Shown in pieces: positions 7,107-13,383 of a stretch of DNA of 19,043 nt. Source of the DNA: Actinomycetota bacterium (GTDB lineage Bacteria; Actinomycetota; Acidimicrobiia; Acidimicrobiales; AC-25); the NCBI GenBank assembly GCA_005888395.1, contig VAXF01000111.1:2329-21371 (forward strand), in the 5' to 3' direction. Under the pieces are notes generated by a model, which worked only from the letters and a program-made list of their open reading frames with translations, had not been told where the DNA came from and searched no databases. Made by a program: the position numbers and the translations under genes. Numbering within the stretch: the first letter of the stretch is position 1; the number at the start of each line of letters is the position of its first letter.

Positions 7107-7856
7107 TTGAGGGAGCTGGGCGGCGAGCAGGTCGAGGGCCGGCAGGCGGTGCGGGAGCTGCTGGCGGCCGGGCGGCGGCGGGCTCGCGAGGTGTGGCTGG
7201 CGCAGGGCGTCGAGGACGTCGCGATCCTGCGCGAGATCGGCGAGCTGGCGACCGCGGCGCGAGTCCCGGTGCGGCACGTGAGCCGCGCGCGTCTCGACGG
7301 GGCCGCCCGCACCGACGCGCCCCAGGGCGTGCTGGCCACGGCCGATCCGCTGCCCGTCGCCGACCTGGCAGCGCTGGCAAGCGCGACCCCCGGCCGGCCC
7401 TTCCTCCTCGTTCTCGACGGCGTTCTCGACCCGCACAACCTCGGCGCGCTGCTCCGAACTGCCGAGGCCGCGGGCGTGACCGGTGCGGTCCTTCCGCGCC
7501 GGCGCGCCGCCCATGTCACCGCGGTGGTGGCCAAGGCGGCCGCCGGGGCGATCGAGCGGGTCCCGATCGCGCTCGTGGCCGGGATCGCGGGCGCGCTGCA
7601 GGATCTCCGCGGCAAGGGCATCTGGACGGTTGGCCTCGACCCCGCCGGGACGACGAGCGTGTTCGACCTGGCGGTGGCCACCGAGCCCCTCGCCCTGGTG
7701 CTCGGCTCCGAGGGACGGGGACTCGCGAGGCTTGTTGCGGACCGGTGCGAGGTTCGCGCCCGGATCCCCCTGGCGGGCTCGATCGGGTCGCTGAACGTCG
7801 CCGCCGCGGCCGCGATCTCCTGCTTCGAGGTCGCCCGCCGCCGCGCCGGCGCCTGA
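7107..7856 (+). CDS. rlmB: TrmH/SpoU-family 23S rRNA (guanosine-2'-O-)-methyltransferase
   Basis: This 249-residue SPOUT methyltransferase likely methylates G2251 (E. coli numbering) of 23S rRNA. Residues 1-80 form the substrate-binding domain opening with EQVEGRQAVRELL. The catalytic domain has motif 1 LDGVLDPHNLGALLRTAEAAG, including the conserved Asn and Arg. It also has motif 2 VLGSEGRGL and motif 3 IPLAGSIGSLNVAAAAAI, which make the trefoil knot and SAM pocket. The TTG at 7107 is the only start that keeps the VEGR segment. It follows the ispF stop by seven bases. In many actinobacteria cysS lies between ispF and this gene; it is missing here. The stop is followed by a short T-run (7857-7862). 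Confidence 0.93.
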   Translation: MRELGGEQVEGRQAVRELLAAGRRRAREVWLAQGVEDVAILREIGELATAARVPVRHVSRARLDGAARTDAPQGVLATADPLPVADLAALASATPGRPFLLVLDGVLDPHNLGALLRTAEAAGVTGAVLPRRRAAHVTAVVAKAAAGAIERVPIALVAGIAGALQDLRGKGIWTVGLDPAGTTSVFDLAVATEPLALVLGSEGRGLARLVADRCEVRARIPLAGSIGSLNVAAAAAISCFEVARRRAGA

Positions 7857-7928
7857 TTTTTTCGTCGCGAGCGTCCCGTTTGTCGTGAAAAAGGGCCCTC
7901 TACCTGCGGTAGGACGCCGCGGAATACG

Positions 7929-7957
7929 TTGACAGAGAGTGGTGGAGTAGTTACAAA
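7929..7957 (+). promoter_or_regulatory. Near-consensus promoter for the sigma factor gene
   Basis: TTGACA (7929-7934), a 17-base spacer and TACAAA (7952-7957) match a housekeeping sigma promoter. Transcription should start near 7964, giving a leader of about 70 bases. The gap 7857-8033 also holds a short hairpin CTACC-TGC-GGTAG (7900-7912). Confidence 0.7.
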
Positions 7958-7961
7958 GAGC

Positions 7962-7987
7962 TAGTCCTGACTAGTCCATTCGGACTA
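7962..7987 (+). promoter_or_regulatory. Duplicated TAGTCC with complementary GGACTA in sigma leader
   Basis: CTAGTCC occurs at 7961-7967 and again at 7971-7977, and GGACTA at 7982-7987 can pair with either. The close pair gives a 6-bp stem with an ATTC loop. It lies at the predicted transcript 5' end. Confidence 0.4.
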
Positions 7988-8033
7988 ACCCTCGTCCCCA
8001 CCGCCCCGCCGCAAGATCGAGGAGCTCGCACAC

Positions 8034-8702
8034 ATGGCCGTCCGTCTCGACATCGTGCCCTTGGTCGACCTGAAGGACGATGACCTTCTCGAACGGTCTC
8101 GGGGGGGCGACAGCGACTCGTTGCACGTGCTGCTGGAGCGCTACCGCCGTTTCGCGCGCTCCAAGGCGCGGGGCTACTTCCTGGTCGGCGCCGACTCCGA
8201 CGACATCGAGCAGGAAGGCATGATCGGGCTCTACAAGGCGATCCGCGACTTCCGGCCCGACCGCCAGGCGTCGTTCCGGGCCTTCGCCGAGCTCTGCATC
8301 ACCCGCCAGATCATCACCGCCATCAAGACGGCCACTCGGCAGAAGCACCGGCCGCTCAACCAGTACCTGTCGATTTCCGGCGTCCGCGGTGGCGACGACC
8401 AGCACGAGCGGACGATCGAGGAGCTCCTCGACGACCACCACTCCGCCGACCCGGCCGAGCACGTGGTGCGCTCGGAGCGGATGAACGCCATGCGCCGGTC
8501 GATGGCCGAGATGCTCTCGACGCTCGAGGTCGACGTCCTGCGGCTCTACGTCGAGGGCAAGTCCTACCAGCAGATCGGCGAGCAGCTGGGCCGCCATACA
8601 AAGTCGATCGACAACGCCCTCCAACGCATCAAGCGCAAGCTGGAGTGCCACCTGCAGGACCGTGCCGCAGCCGACGCCGCGGCCGAGCTCGCCATCGCCT
8701 GA
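8034..8702 (+). CDS. sigH: RNA polymerase sigma factor, SigH (sigma-30) type
   Basis: This 222-residue sigma-70-family protein most resembles Bacillus SigH. Region 2 contains YRRFARSKARGYFLVGADSD, DIEQEGMIGLYKAIRDFR and ASFRAFAELCITRQIITA, followed by IKTATRQKHRPLNQY, the SigH-type region 2.3-2.4 and linker. Region 4 is a helix-turn-helix at LSTLEVDVLRLYVEGKSYQQIGEQL-type residues, ending KSIDNALQRIKRKL. Regions 1.1 and 3 are absent or minimal. The ATG at 8034 has a GAGGAG ribosome-binding site (8019-8024). Its role is not sporulation-specific by necessity; in actinobacteria such factors are common and little studied. It is transcribed alone from a near-consensus promoter, and no anti-sigma gene lies next to it. 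Confidence 0.93.
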   Translation: MAVRLDIVPLVDLKDDDLLERSRGGDSDSLHVLLERYRRFARSKARGYFLVGADSDDIEQEGMIGLYKAIRDFRPDRQASFRAFAELCITRQIITAIKTATRQKHRPLNQYLSISGVRGGDDQHERTIEELLDDHHSADPAEHVVRSERMNAMRRSMAEMLSTLEVDVLRLYVEGKSYQQIGEQLGRHTKSIDNALQRIKRKLECHLQDRAAADAAAELAIA

Positions 8703-8709
8703 CTCTTCG

Positions 8710-8735
8710 CCGCTCGGGCCGCTGACGCCGAGCGG
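8710..8735 (+). terminator. Candidate terminator hairpin after sigma gene
   Basis: CCGCTCGG (8710-8717) and CCGAGCGG (8728-8735) form a perfect 8-bp stem 7 bases after the stop. Only a weak CCCCCTTT follows. The rest of the gap to the tRNA (8736-8858) holds further short inverted repeats, including GCAACC-TCT-GGTTGC at 8830-8844. Confidence 0.4.
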
Positions 8736-8858
8736 AGCGAGGCCCCCTTTCGGCTCGAGCGTGAGAGAAAGACAGCGCCGGAGCCGGTCCGGCTCTGCCG
8801 GCCGGCGGAGGCACAATTGAGCTCGCCGAGCAACCTCTGGTTGCGAAGGCGAAAGATC

Positions 8859-8932
8859 GCCGGGTTAGCTCAGTTGGCTAGAGCATCTGTCTTGTAAACA
8901 GAAGGTCGTCGGTTCGAATCCGACACCCGGCT
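8859..8932 (+). tRNA. tRNA-Thr (anticodon UGU)
   Basis: The acceptor arms GCCGGGT (8859-8865) and ACCCGGC (8925-8931) pair fully, with discriminator T. A D-arm GCTC/GAGC, an anticodon arm TCTGT-CTTGTAA-ACAGA with anticodon TGT at 8893-8895, and a T-arm GTCGG-TTCGAAT-CCGAC are present. CCA is not encoded (TCCG follows), so the 3' end must be added by nucleotidyltransferase. Confidence 0.97.
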
Positions 8933-8990
8933 CCGTTGGCTGGCGTGGGGGTGCTTGATCTTGCCGGTGCTGGGGGACAGGCTCTTTGAG

Positions 8991-9251
8991 ATGGCGCTCT
9001 CCGACCGCGACCGGGCGATCCTCGATTTCGAGCGCTCCTGGTGGACCGAGCCCGGTCCCAAGGAGACGGCCATCCGCGAGCGGTTCGAGATGTCGGCCAC
9101 GAGCTACTACCGGTTGCTGAACGAGCTCGTGGAGTCTCCCGACGCGGCCGACCACGACCCTCTCCTCGTGCGTCGTCTGCGCCGTCTTCGCGACCGGCGC
9201 CGGCGAGCCCGGTTCGAGAGCCGTCCCGCCCATCAGCCTCCCGGCCCGTGA
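8991..9251 (+). CDS. DUF3263 family protein
   Basis: This small protein has 86 residues and begins MALSDRDRAILDFERSWW, followed by GPKETAIRERFEMSATSYYR and DPLLVRRLRRLRDRRRRARF. This is the actinobacterial DUF3263 pattern, with a predicted helix-turn-helix-like centre and a strongly basic C-terminus that could bind nucleic acid. The ATG at 8991 fits the family N-terminus; an in-frame TTG at 8955 would add 12 residues but has no family support. The stop overlaps the GTG of the LytR_C gene (GTGA). The same pair is found in mycobacteria, which suggests a linked envelope or regulatory role; no function is established. Confidence 0.88.
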   Translation: MALSDRDRAILDFERSWWTEPGPKETAIRERFEMSATSYYRLLNELVESPDAADHDPLLVRRLRRLRDRRRRARFESRPAHQPPGP

Positions 9252-9901
9252 GGCCGGGGCGCCACGCGGCCGCCGACGGGTCGTTCGAGCGGTCGGCGGG
9301 CACCGCCGCCGCCCGCGGCGCATTCCTGCTGGTCGTCGCCGTCGTCCTCGGGATCGTGCTGCTGCAGGCGGCCGACAAGGGGACGTCGTCGCGGGGGCTG
9401 ACCACCGGCACCCACGCCTCCGCCCCGACCACGACGGTCCCGACTCCCACCACCCTGCCCACTCGGGCCCCGGCCGACGTCAAGGTGCTGGCGGTGAACG
9501 GCACGACCACGGCCGGGGTGGGGTCGCGTGTGAGCGACAAGCTGCGGACGGCGGGCTACAACGTTCTCGCGCCCACGGACGCCCGCCGCAAGCCCGTGGC
9601 GTCGTCGTCGGTCTATTTCACCGTCGGCTACCAGTCGGAGGCCACCGTCATCGCCGACCTCCTGGGCCTCCAGTCCACTGCCGTCCAGCCGATGCCCGCC
9701 GCGCCACCCGTCGCCGACACGAGAGCGGCCAACGTGCTCGTGCTGGCGGGCCAGGACCTCGCCCGTGCGCTTCCCGCGCCGGCCACGACGACCACCGTCC
9801 GCCGCGCCGCGACGGGTTCGACGACCACGACGGCGCGTAAGTCGACGTCGACAACGGTGCACACGGCGACCACCGCTCACACCACCACGACAACGCGCTG
9901 A
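9248..9901 (+). CDS. Membrane-anchored LytR_C domain protein
   Basis: The protein has 217 residues. A short cytoplasmic N-terminus leads to a membrane helix AFLLVVAVVLGIVLLQAA (about 25-42) and an extracellular Thr/Pro-rich linker. The LytR C-terminal domain follows, from VKVLAVNGTTTAGVG to about residue 170, with the N-G-T and A-G-Y-N-V-L pattern and VYFTVGYQSEATVIADLLG. No LytR-CpsA-Psr transferase domain is present, so it is a stand-alone LytR_C protein, probably at the cell wall. The last 40 residues are low-complexity Thr, Ala and Arg with repeated TTTT runs. The GTG start overlaps the DUF3263 stop. It ends 14 bases from the convergent lipoprotein gene, with no clear terminator between them. 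Confidence 0.87.
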   Translation: MRPGRHAAADGSFERSAGTAAARGAFLLVVAVVLGIVLLQAADKGTSSRGLTTGTHASAPTTTVPTPTTLPTRAPADVKVLAVNGTTTAGVGSRVSDKLRTAGYNVLAPTDARRKPVASSSVYFTVGYQSEATVIADLLGLQSTAVQPMPAAPPVADTRAANVLVLAGQDLARALPAPATTTTVRRAATGSTTTTARKSTSTTVHTATTAHTTTTTR

Positions 9902-9915
9902 TTCGCCGGGACGCG

Positions 9916-10731
9916 TCAGCCAACCCGGCGGACGGTCGAGCGCACGTCGAGGACCATGCGCCCGTCGACGGGCGGCGCCTTGCTTCCCGGTGGTGGCAAC
10001 AGCGATACGTCGAACACGCCGTGGCTCAGCGATGACGCATCCTCGACGGCGCCGTCGCTCACGTCCTGGGTCGTGGTGCTCTCCGTCGCCTGGCTCCCGC
10101 GCAACACGACCTGACCTTGGCGCAGCTCGGTCCTGCGCGCGACCGGCAGCCGCGTGGCCGAGCGCACGCGCGCCACGGCGCGGCCTCGGACGACCGCAAG
10201 CTCGACGAGACGGCCGGCGCCCACGAACCGGGCCGGGCCCTGGTCCGGAAGACGTAGGTGGTCGTCGATGCGCCAGGTGTCGCCCGCGTGCAGCACGCGC
10301 GTTGGTGGCGCGCCCGCGGCCGCGGGGAAGATCTCCGACACGCCGAGGTTGCCGAAGACCTGTGCCGGAAGTCCTTCGATCGTCTCGATGGCGTCGAGCT
10401 GTGCGGCGCGATCGAGGTCGACGACGAAGGTGCGCGTCGTGCCGCCCGGCGTGCGCAGCTGCACGCGCACGCGGACGAGACCGGCCCGTTGCGATCGAAG
10501 GACCGTGTGGGTCGCGCGCAGCACGGTCTCCTCGTCGTCATTTTGCGCGGGTTGGTCACCGAGCTGTGTCTTCACGGTCGAGTGGACGGTGACGACATAC
10601 TCGTACCGCGTTCCCGGCTGAGGCCGGAACGCGATCCGGACCCCGCCGCCACCGCAGGCGACGGTGAGAGCGGCGACAGCTGCCAGGAGGGACAGCACCC
10701 GCGGCAACGGGCGGGTCCCACCAAGACTCAT
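9916..10731 (-). CDS. Putative lipoprotein of unknown function
   Basis: This 271-residue product begins MSLGGTRPLPRVLSLLAAVA and reaches ALTVAC followed by GGGG, a signal peptide with a lipobox-like site at about residue 26, so it is probably a lipid-anchored exported protein. The body is beta-rich: YEYVVTVHSTVKTQLGD, then LRATHTVLRS, VRVRVQLRTPGG, VLHAGDTWRIDDHL and a C-terminal GRMVLDVRSTVRRV. A DUF6263-like or LppX-type fold is possible, but I do not recognise the family. The ATG at 10731 is chosen because the signal peptide starts there; longer in-frame starts add unlikely sequence. The ATG lies in the 3' arm of a large palindrome and overlaps the stop of a small leader ORF. The gene is divergent from otsB. 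Confidence 0.75.
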   Translation of the reverse strand: MSLGGTRPLPRVLSLLAAVAALTVACGGGGVRIAFRPQPGTRYEYVVTVHSTVKTQLGDQPAQNDDEETVLRATHTVLRSQRAGLVRVRVQLRTPGGTTRTFVVDLDRAAQLDAIETIEGLPAQVFGNLGVSEIFPAAAGAPPTRVLHAGDTWRIDDHLRLPDQGPARFVGAGRLVELAVVRGRAVARVRSATRLPVARRTELRQGQVVLRGSQATESTTTQDVSDGAVEDASSLSHGVFDVSLLPPPGSKAPPVDGRMVLDVRSTVRRVG

Positions 10732-10762
10732 GGGGACACCATCTTCGATGGTGTCCATGAGT
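10726..10762 (-). promoter_or_regulatory. Large palindrome at the lipoprotein start codon
   Basis: Arms GGACACCATC and GATGGTGTCC flank TTC (GAA in the minus-strand RNA), and the outer ACTCAT/ATGAGT extends the stem to 16 bp with a 2-base bulge. The lipoprotein ATG (10731-10729) is in the stem, so folding would hide it unless a ribosome translates the leader ORF through it. Confidence 0.55.
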
Positions 10763-10805
10763 CGACTGCTCTGTCTTCTGGTTCGCTCGCCTTCGGCTCG
10801 CTCAC
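10728..10805 (-). CDS. Putative 25-residue leader ORF coupled to the lipoprotein
   Basis: A GTG at 10805 opens a 25-codon frame starting MSEPKASEPEDRA and ending TPSKMVSP. Its TGA (10730-10728) overlaps the lipoprotein ATG as ATGA. Its first 38 bases are the second copy of the repeat at 6577-6614. The shared residue pattern is MSEP-x-ASE-xxx-RA-xx-S, and both copies end in a start-codon overlap. Translation is unproven and no Shine-Dalgarno is evident. Confidence 0.4.
   Translation of the reverse strand: MSEPKASEPEDRAVDSWTPSKMVSP
10768..10805 (-). repeat. Dispersed repeat copy 2 (GAGCGAGCCG family)
   Basis: On the minus strand this reads GTGAGCGAGCCG-A-AGGCGAGCGAA and ends CAGAGC, matching 6577-6614. 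It is followed after 11 bases by the GAA-loop palindrome at the lipoprotein start. Confidence 0.6.
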
Positions 10806-10831
10806 GTGCAGGCGAGGGTACCGTGCGCCCG

Positions 10832-11608
10832 ATGGCGTCCCCCGACCGAGTGGCCGCGGTGCTCGAGCCGTTTGTGCGCCGGCCGGAGCGCGCGGCCGTC
10901 GTCACCGACTTCGACGGCACGCTCGCGCCGATCGTCACCGACCCGGCCGCCGCCAGACCCCTTGCCGTCGTACCAGATCTACTTCGCCGGCTGGCGGCCC
11001 GTTTCGCACGTGTGGCTGTCGTATCGGGACGCCCGGCGGCGTTCCTGCTCGATCATCTGGGCGCCGGCGGGGTATCCCTTCACGGCATCTACGGGCTCGA
11101 GGCGGTCGACCGCGATGGCCGCGTCGTGGCGAACGCAGACGCGGCGTCGTGGGCGCCTGTCGTCGCGGATGTCGCCGAGCGGGGCCGGCTGCGGGCGCCG
11201 GCGGGCGTGACCGTCGAGCCAAAGGGACTGTCGCTCACCCTTCATTTCCGCGGCTCGCCGTCTGCCGACGACGAGGCGCGGGCGTGGGTCGAGGCCGAAG
11301 CGGCCCGCACCGGCCTCGTCGTGCACGCCGGCCGTCGCTCCTACGAGCTACGTCCTCCCGTCCCGCTCGACAAGGGGACGGTCGTCGAGGAGCTCGGCGC
11401 CGGGCTCGACGCCGTGTGCTTCGCCGGCGACGACGTGGGCGACCTGGCCGCGTTCGACGCGCTCGACCGGTTGGCCCGACGCGGCGCCTGCGCCCTACGG
11501 GTGGGCGTCCGCAGCGCGGAGGCGCCCGACGAGCTGCTCGAGCGGGCTGACATCGTCGTCGAGGGCCCCGAAGGCGCCGTCGCGCTTCTCGAGCGCCTGG
11601 TCGTGTAA
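10832..11608 (+). CDS. otsB: Trehalose-6-phosphate phosphatase
   Basis: OtsB releases trehalose from trehalose 6-phosphate. The 258-residue HAD-superfamily protein has motif I TDFDGTLAPI (Asp26, Asp28), motif II VVSGRPAAF, the family-specific HGIYGLE, and PKGLSLTLHFRG in the cap. YELRPPVPLDKGT (motif III Lys) and CFAGDDVGDLAAF (motif IV) complete the active site. The ATG at 10832 is chosen; an in-frame GTG at 10823 is an alternative, since GAGGG at 10814-10818 lies 4 bases from the GTG and 13 from the ATG. No trehalose-phosphate synthase is in view. The glycerate kinase follows after two bases, so the two are co-transcribed. Confidence 0.92.
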   Translation: MASPDRVAAVLEPFVRRPERAAVVTDFDGTLAPIVTDPAAARPLAVVPDLLRRLAARFARVAVVSGRPAAFLLDHLGAGGVSLHGIYGLEAVDRDGRVVANADAASWAPVVADVAERGRLRAPAGVTVEPKGLSLTLHFRGSPSADDEARAWVEAEAARTGLVVHAGRRSYELRPPVPLDKGTVVEELGAGLDAVCFAGDDVGDLAAFDALDRLARRGACALRVGVRSAEAPDELLERADIVVEGPEGAVALLERLVV

Positions 11609-11610
11609 CG

Positions 11611-12618
11611 ATGCCGCGCGCCGTCGCGTGCCCCGACAAGTTCAAGGGCACGGCCACGGCGACCGAGATCGCAGCCGCCATCGCCGCTGCCGCCGAGGCT
11701 CGGGGTTGGAACTGCGACCAGGTACCGGTCGCCGACGGCGGCGAGGGAACGCTGGAGGCGCTCGGCGCTCTCGGCGGGCGCATCCGGCGCAGCCAGGTCA
11801 TGGGCCCGCTCGGCGACCCGGTCACCGCGGAGTGGCGCCTGTCACGGGAGCTCGCGGTCGTGGAGATGGCGCGGGCGTCGGGCCTCGCGCTGGTCGGCGG
11901 CGCCGAGGGCAACGACCCGCTGGCCGCCAATACCTACGGGGCGGGTGAGTTGATCTCGGCGGCCGTCGACGCGGGCGCGACGGAGGTGATCGTCGGTGTC
12001 GGCGGTTCCGCGACGACGGACGGCGGGCTGGGCGCGGTGCGCGCCCTCGAGCCGCACCGGCGCCTACGCGGCGTCGACGTCGTGGTGGCGTGCGACGTCG
12101 ATACGAGATTCGTCGACGCGGCCGAGTCGTTCGCGCCACAGAAGGGCGCGACGCAGGCGCAGGTGTACCTCTTGCGACGGCGCCTCGAGCGGCTGGCGCA
12201 GGTGTACGAGCAGGACTTCGGCGTCGACGTACGCGACATCGCGGGCTCGGGCGCGGCCGGGGGGCTCGCGGGCGGCCTCGCCGCCCTCGGCGCCGTGCTC
12301 GTTCCCGGCTTCGCCGTCGTCGCCGACGCGCTCTCGCTCGCGGAGCGCTTCGAGGGCGCCGACCTGGTCGTGACCGGGGAGGGCTTCGTCGACGAGCAGT
12401 CGTTTCGCGGTAAGGCCGTCGGCGGGGTCGTGGAGCTGGCCCGCGAGGCCGGCGTGCCCGTGCTCGTCGTCACCGGCGAGGTGCTCGAGGGCGTCGACGT
12501 GGCAAGCCGCGGCGTCGAATGCATCTCGCTCGTCGAGCGCTTCGGCCGCGAGCGCGCGATGGGCGACCCCGCCGGCTGCGTGCGGGACGCGGTGGTCGAC
12601 GCGCTAGCTGCGAGTTAG
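11611..12618 (+). CDS. Glycerate kinase, type I (GlxK/GarK family)
   Basis: This enzyme phosphorylates D-glycerate with ATP; the family usually yields 2-phosphoglycerate. The 335-residue product shows CPDKFKGTATATE at the N-terminus, VPVADGGEGTLEAL, the nucleotide-binding VGVGGSATTDGGLGA, CDVDTRF with FAPQKGA, GSGAAGGLAGGL and VVTGEGFVDEQSFRGKA. All family blocks are present. It starts two bases after otsB, and its last 15 bases overlap the 3' end of the convergent HAD phosphatase gene. Beside gpgS it may recycle glycerate released from glucosylglycerate; that link is inferred from position only. Confidence 0.93.
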   Translation: MPRAVACPDKFKGTATATEIAAAIAAAAEARGWNCDQVPVADGGEGTLEALGALGGRIRRSQVMGPLGDPVTAEWRLSRELAVVEMARASGLALVGGAEGNDPLAANTYGAGELISAAVDAGATEVIVGVGGSATTDGGLGAVRALEPHRRLRGVDVVVACDVDTRFVDAAESFAPQKGATQAQVYLLRRRLERLAQVYEQDFGVDVRDIAGSGAAGGLAGGLAALGAVLVPGFAVVADALSLAERFEGADLVVTGEGFVDEQSFRGKAVGGVVELAREAGVPVLVVTGEVLEGVDVASRGVECISLVERFGRERAMGDPAGCVRDAVVDALAAS

Positions 12619-13383
12619 CAGCAGCTTGTCGACCACCTCGGCGACACCCGCGCCGTAGCTGCCGGTCGTGCGCTGTGGCCACTCGAGCGCGAGGTCGGCG
12701 TTGGCGACGAGCCAGCACCATCCGTCGGCGACCTCGCCGGCGCACGCGAGGTCGCCGGCCGCGTCGCCGACGTAGGCGGCATCGGCGCGGGCGATGCCGT
12801 GTCGCTCGCGGTCGCGCCGGACGCCGCTCGCCTTGCTCGTTCCGGCGGGTGTCAGGTGGTAGACGTGGACGCCCGGCCGCCGCGAAAGCTCGCCGTTGTC
12901 GACGAGCCGGCACCATCCGAAGCCGGCGTTGGCGAGCGCGGCGTCGTACGCGGCGGCGTCGGCATGACCGCGGAGAAGCACCGTGGCCTCCCGATCCTCG
13001 TTCCACGGGTCGTGCAGCTCGAGGTCGCCGAGCCCGAGCACCAGGTCGAGGGCGCCCCTCGTCCGCATCGCCTCCACGGGTGTCTCGCCGGTGAACGGGA
13101 AGTCGCCGAGCTCGAAGCGTGCGTCCACGCCCTCGACGTGGACGCAGCCGAGCTCGCCGATGCCCCGACTCAGCCCGAGGAGCCGGCAGAGCTCGCGCAC
13201 TTGTACCCGGCCTCGGCCGGTGACGGGCACCACGTCGATAGCCGCGGCGCGGCACCGGAGCAGGGCGTCGAGCACGGCGGTGGTGCCGTCCCAGAGGAGG
13301 TCGCCGCCAGGCCCGACGAGCGTGCCGTCGACGTCGACGTACAGAACTGTCTTTCGGGAGCGACCTCCCGGGCCGCTCGTCAT
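12604..13383 (-). CDS. HAD-superfamily phosphatase, probable glucosyl-3-phosphoglycerate phosphatase
   Basis: The protein has 259 residues. HAD motif I is VLYVDVDGTLVG (Asp17, Asp19), motif II is VPVTGRG, and GELGCVHVEG recalls the M-x-E-G-G block of HAD-IIB enzymes. Motif III is probably the Lys in TPAGTSKASGV and motif IV is YVGDAAGDLACA. A cap domain lies between. Its ATG overlaps the gpgS TGA (ATGA), so the two are translationally coupled. GpgS makes glucosyl-3-phosphoglycerate, which needs a phosphatase; mycobacteria use a histidine phosphatase, while other organisms use HAD enzymes of the MpgP type. This gene is the natural candidate here. Substrate assignment is by context. The final 15 bases overlap glycerate kinase in antisense. 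Confidence 0.72.
   Translation of the reverse strand: MTSGPGGRSRKTVLYVDVDGTLVGPGGDLLWDGTTAVLDALLRCRAAAIDVVPVTGRGRVQVRELCRLLGLSRGIGELGCVHVEGVDARFELGDFPFTGETPVEAMRTRGALDLVLGLGDLELHDPWNEDREATVLLRGHADAAAYDAALANAGFGWCRLVDNGELSRRPGVHVYHLTPAGTSKASGVRRDRERHGIARADAAYVGDAAGDLACAGEVADGWCWLVANADLALEWPQRTTGSYGAGVAEVVDKLLLTRS

Noticed and set aside
8955..8990. Upstream TTG start for the DUF3263 gene
   Set aside because: The family N-terminus begins at the ATG at 8991, and the extra 12 residues have no support.
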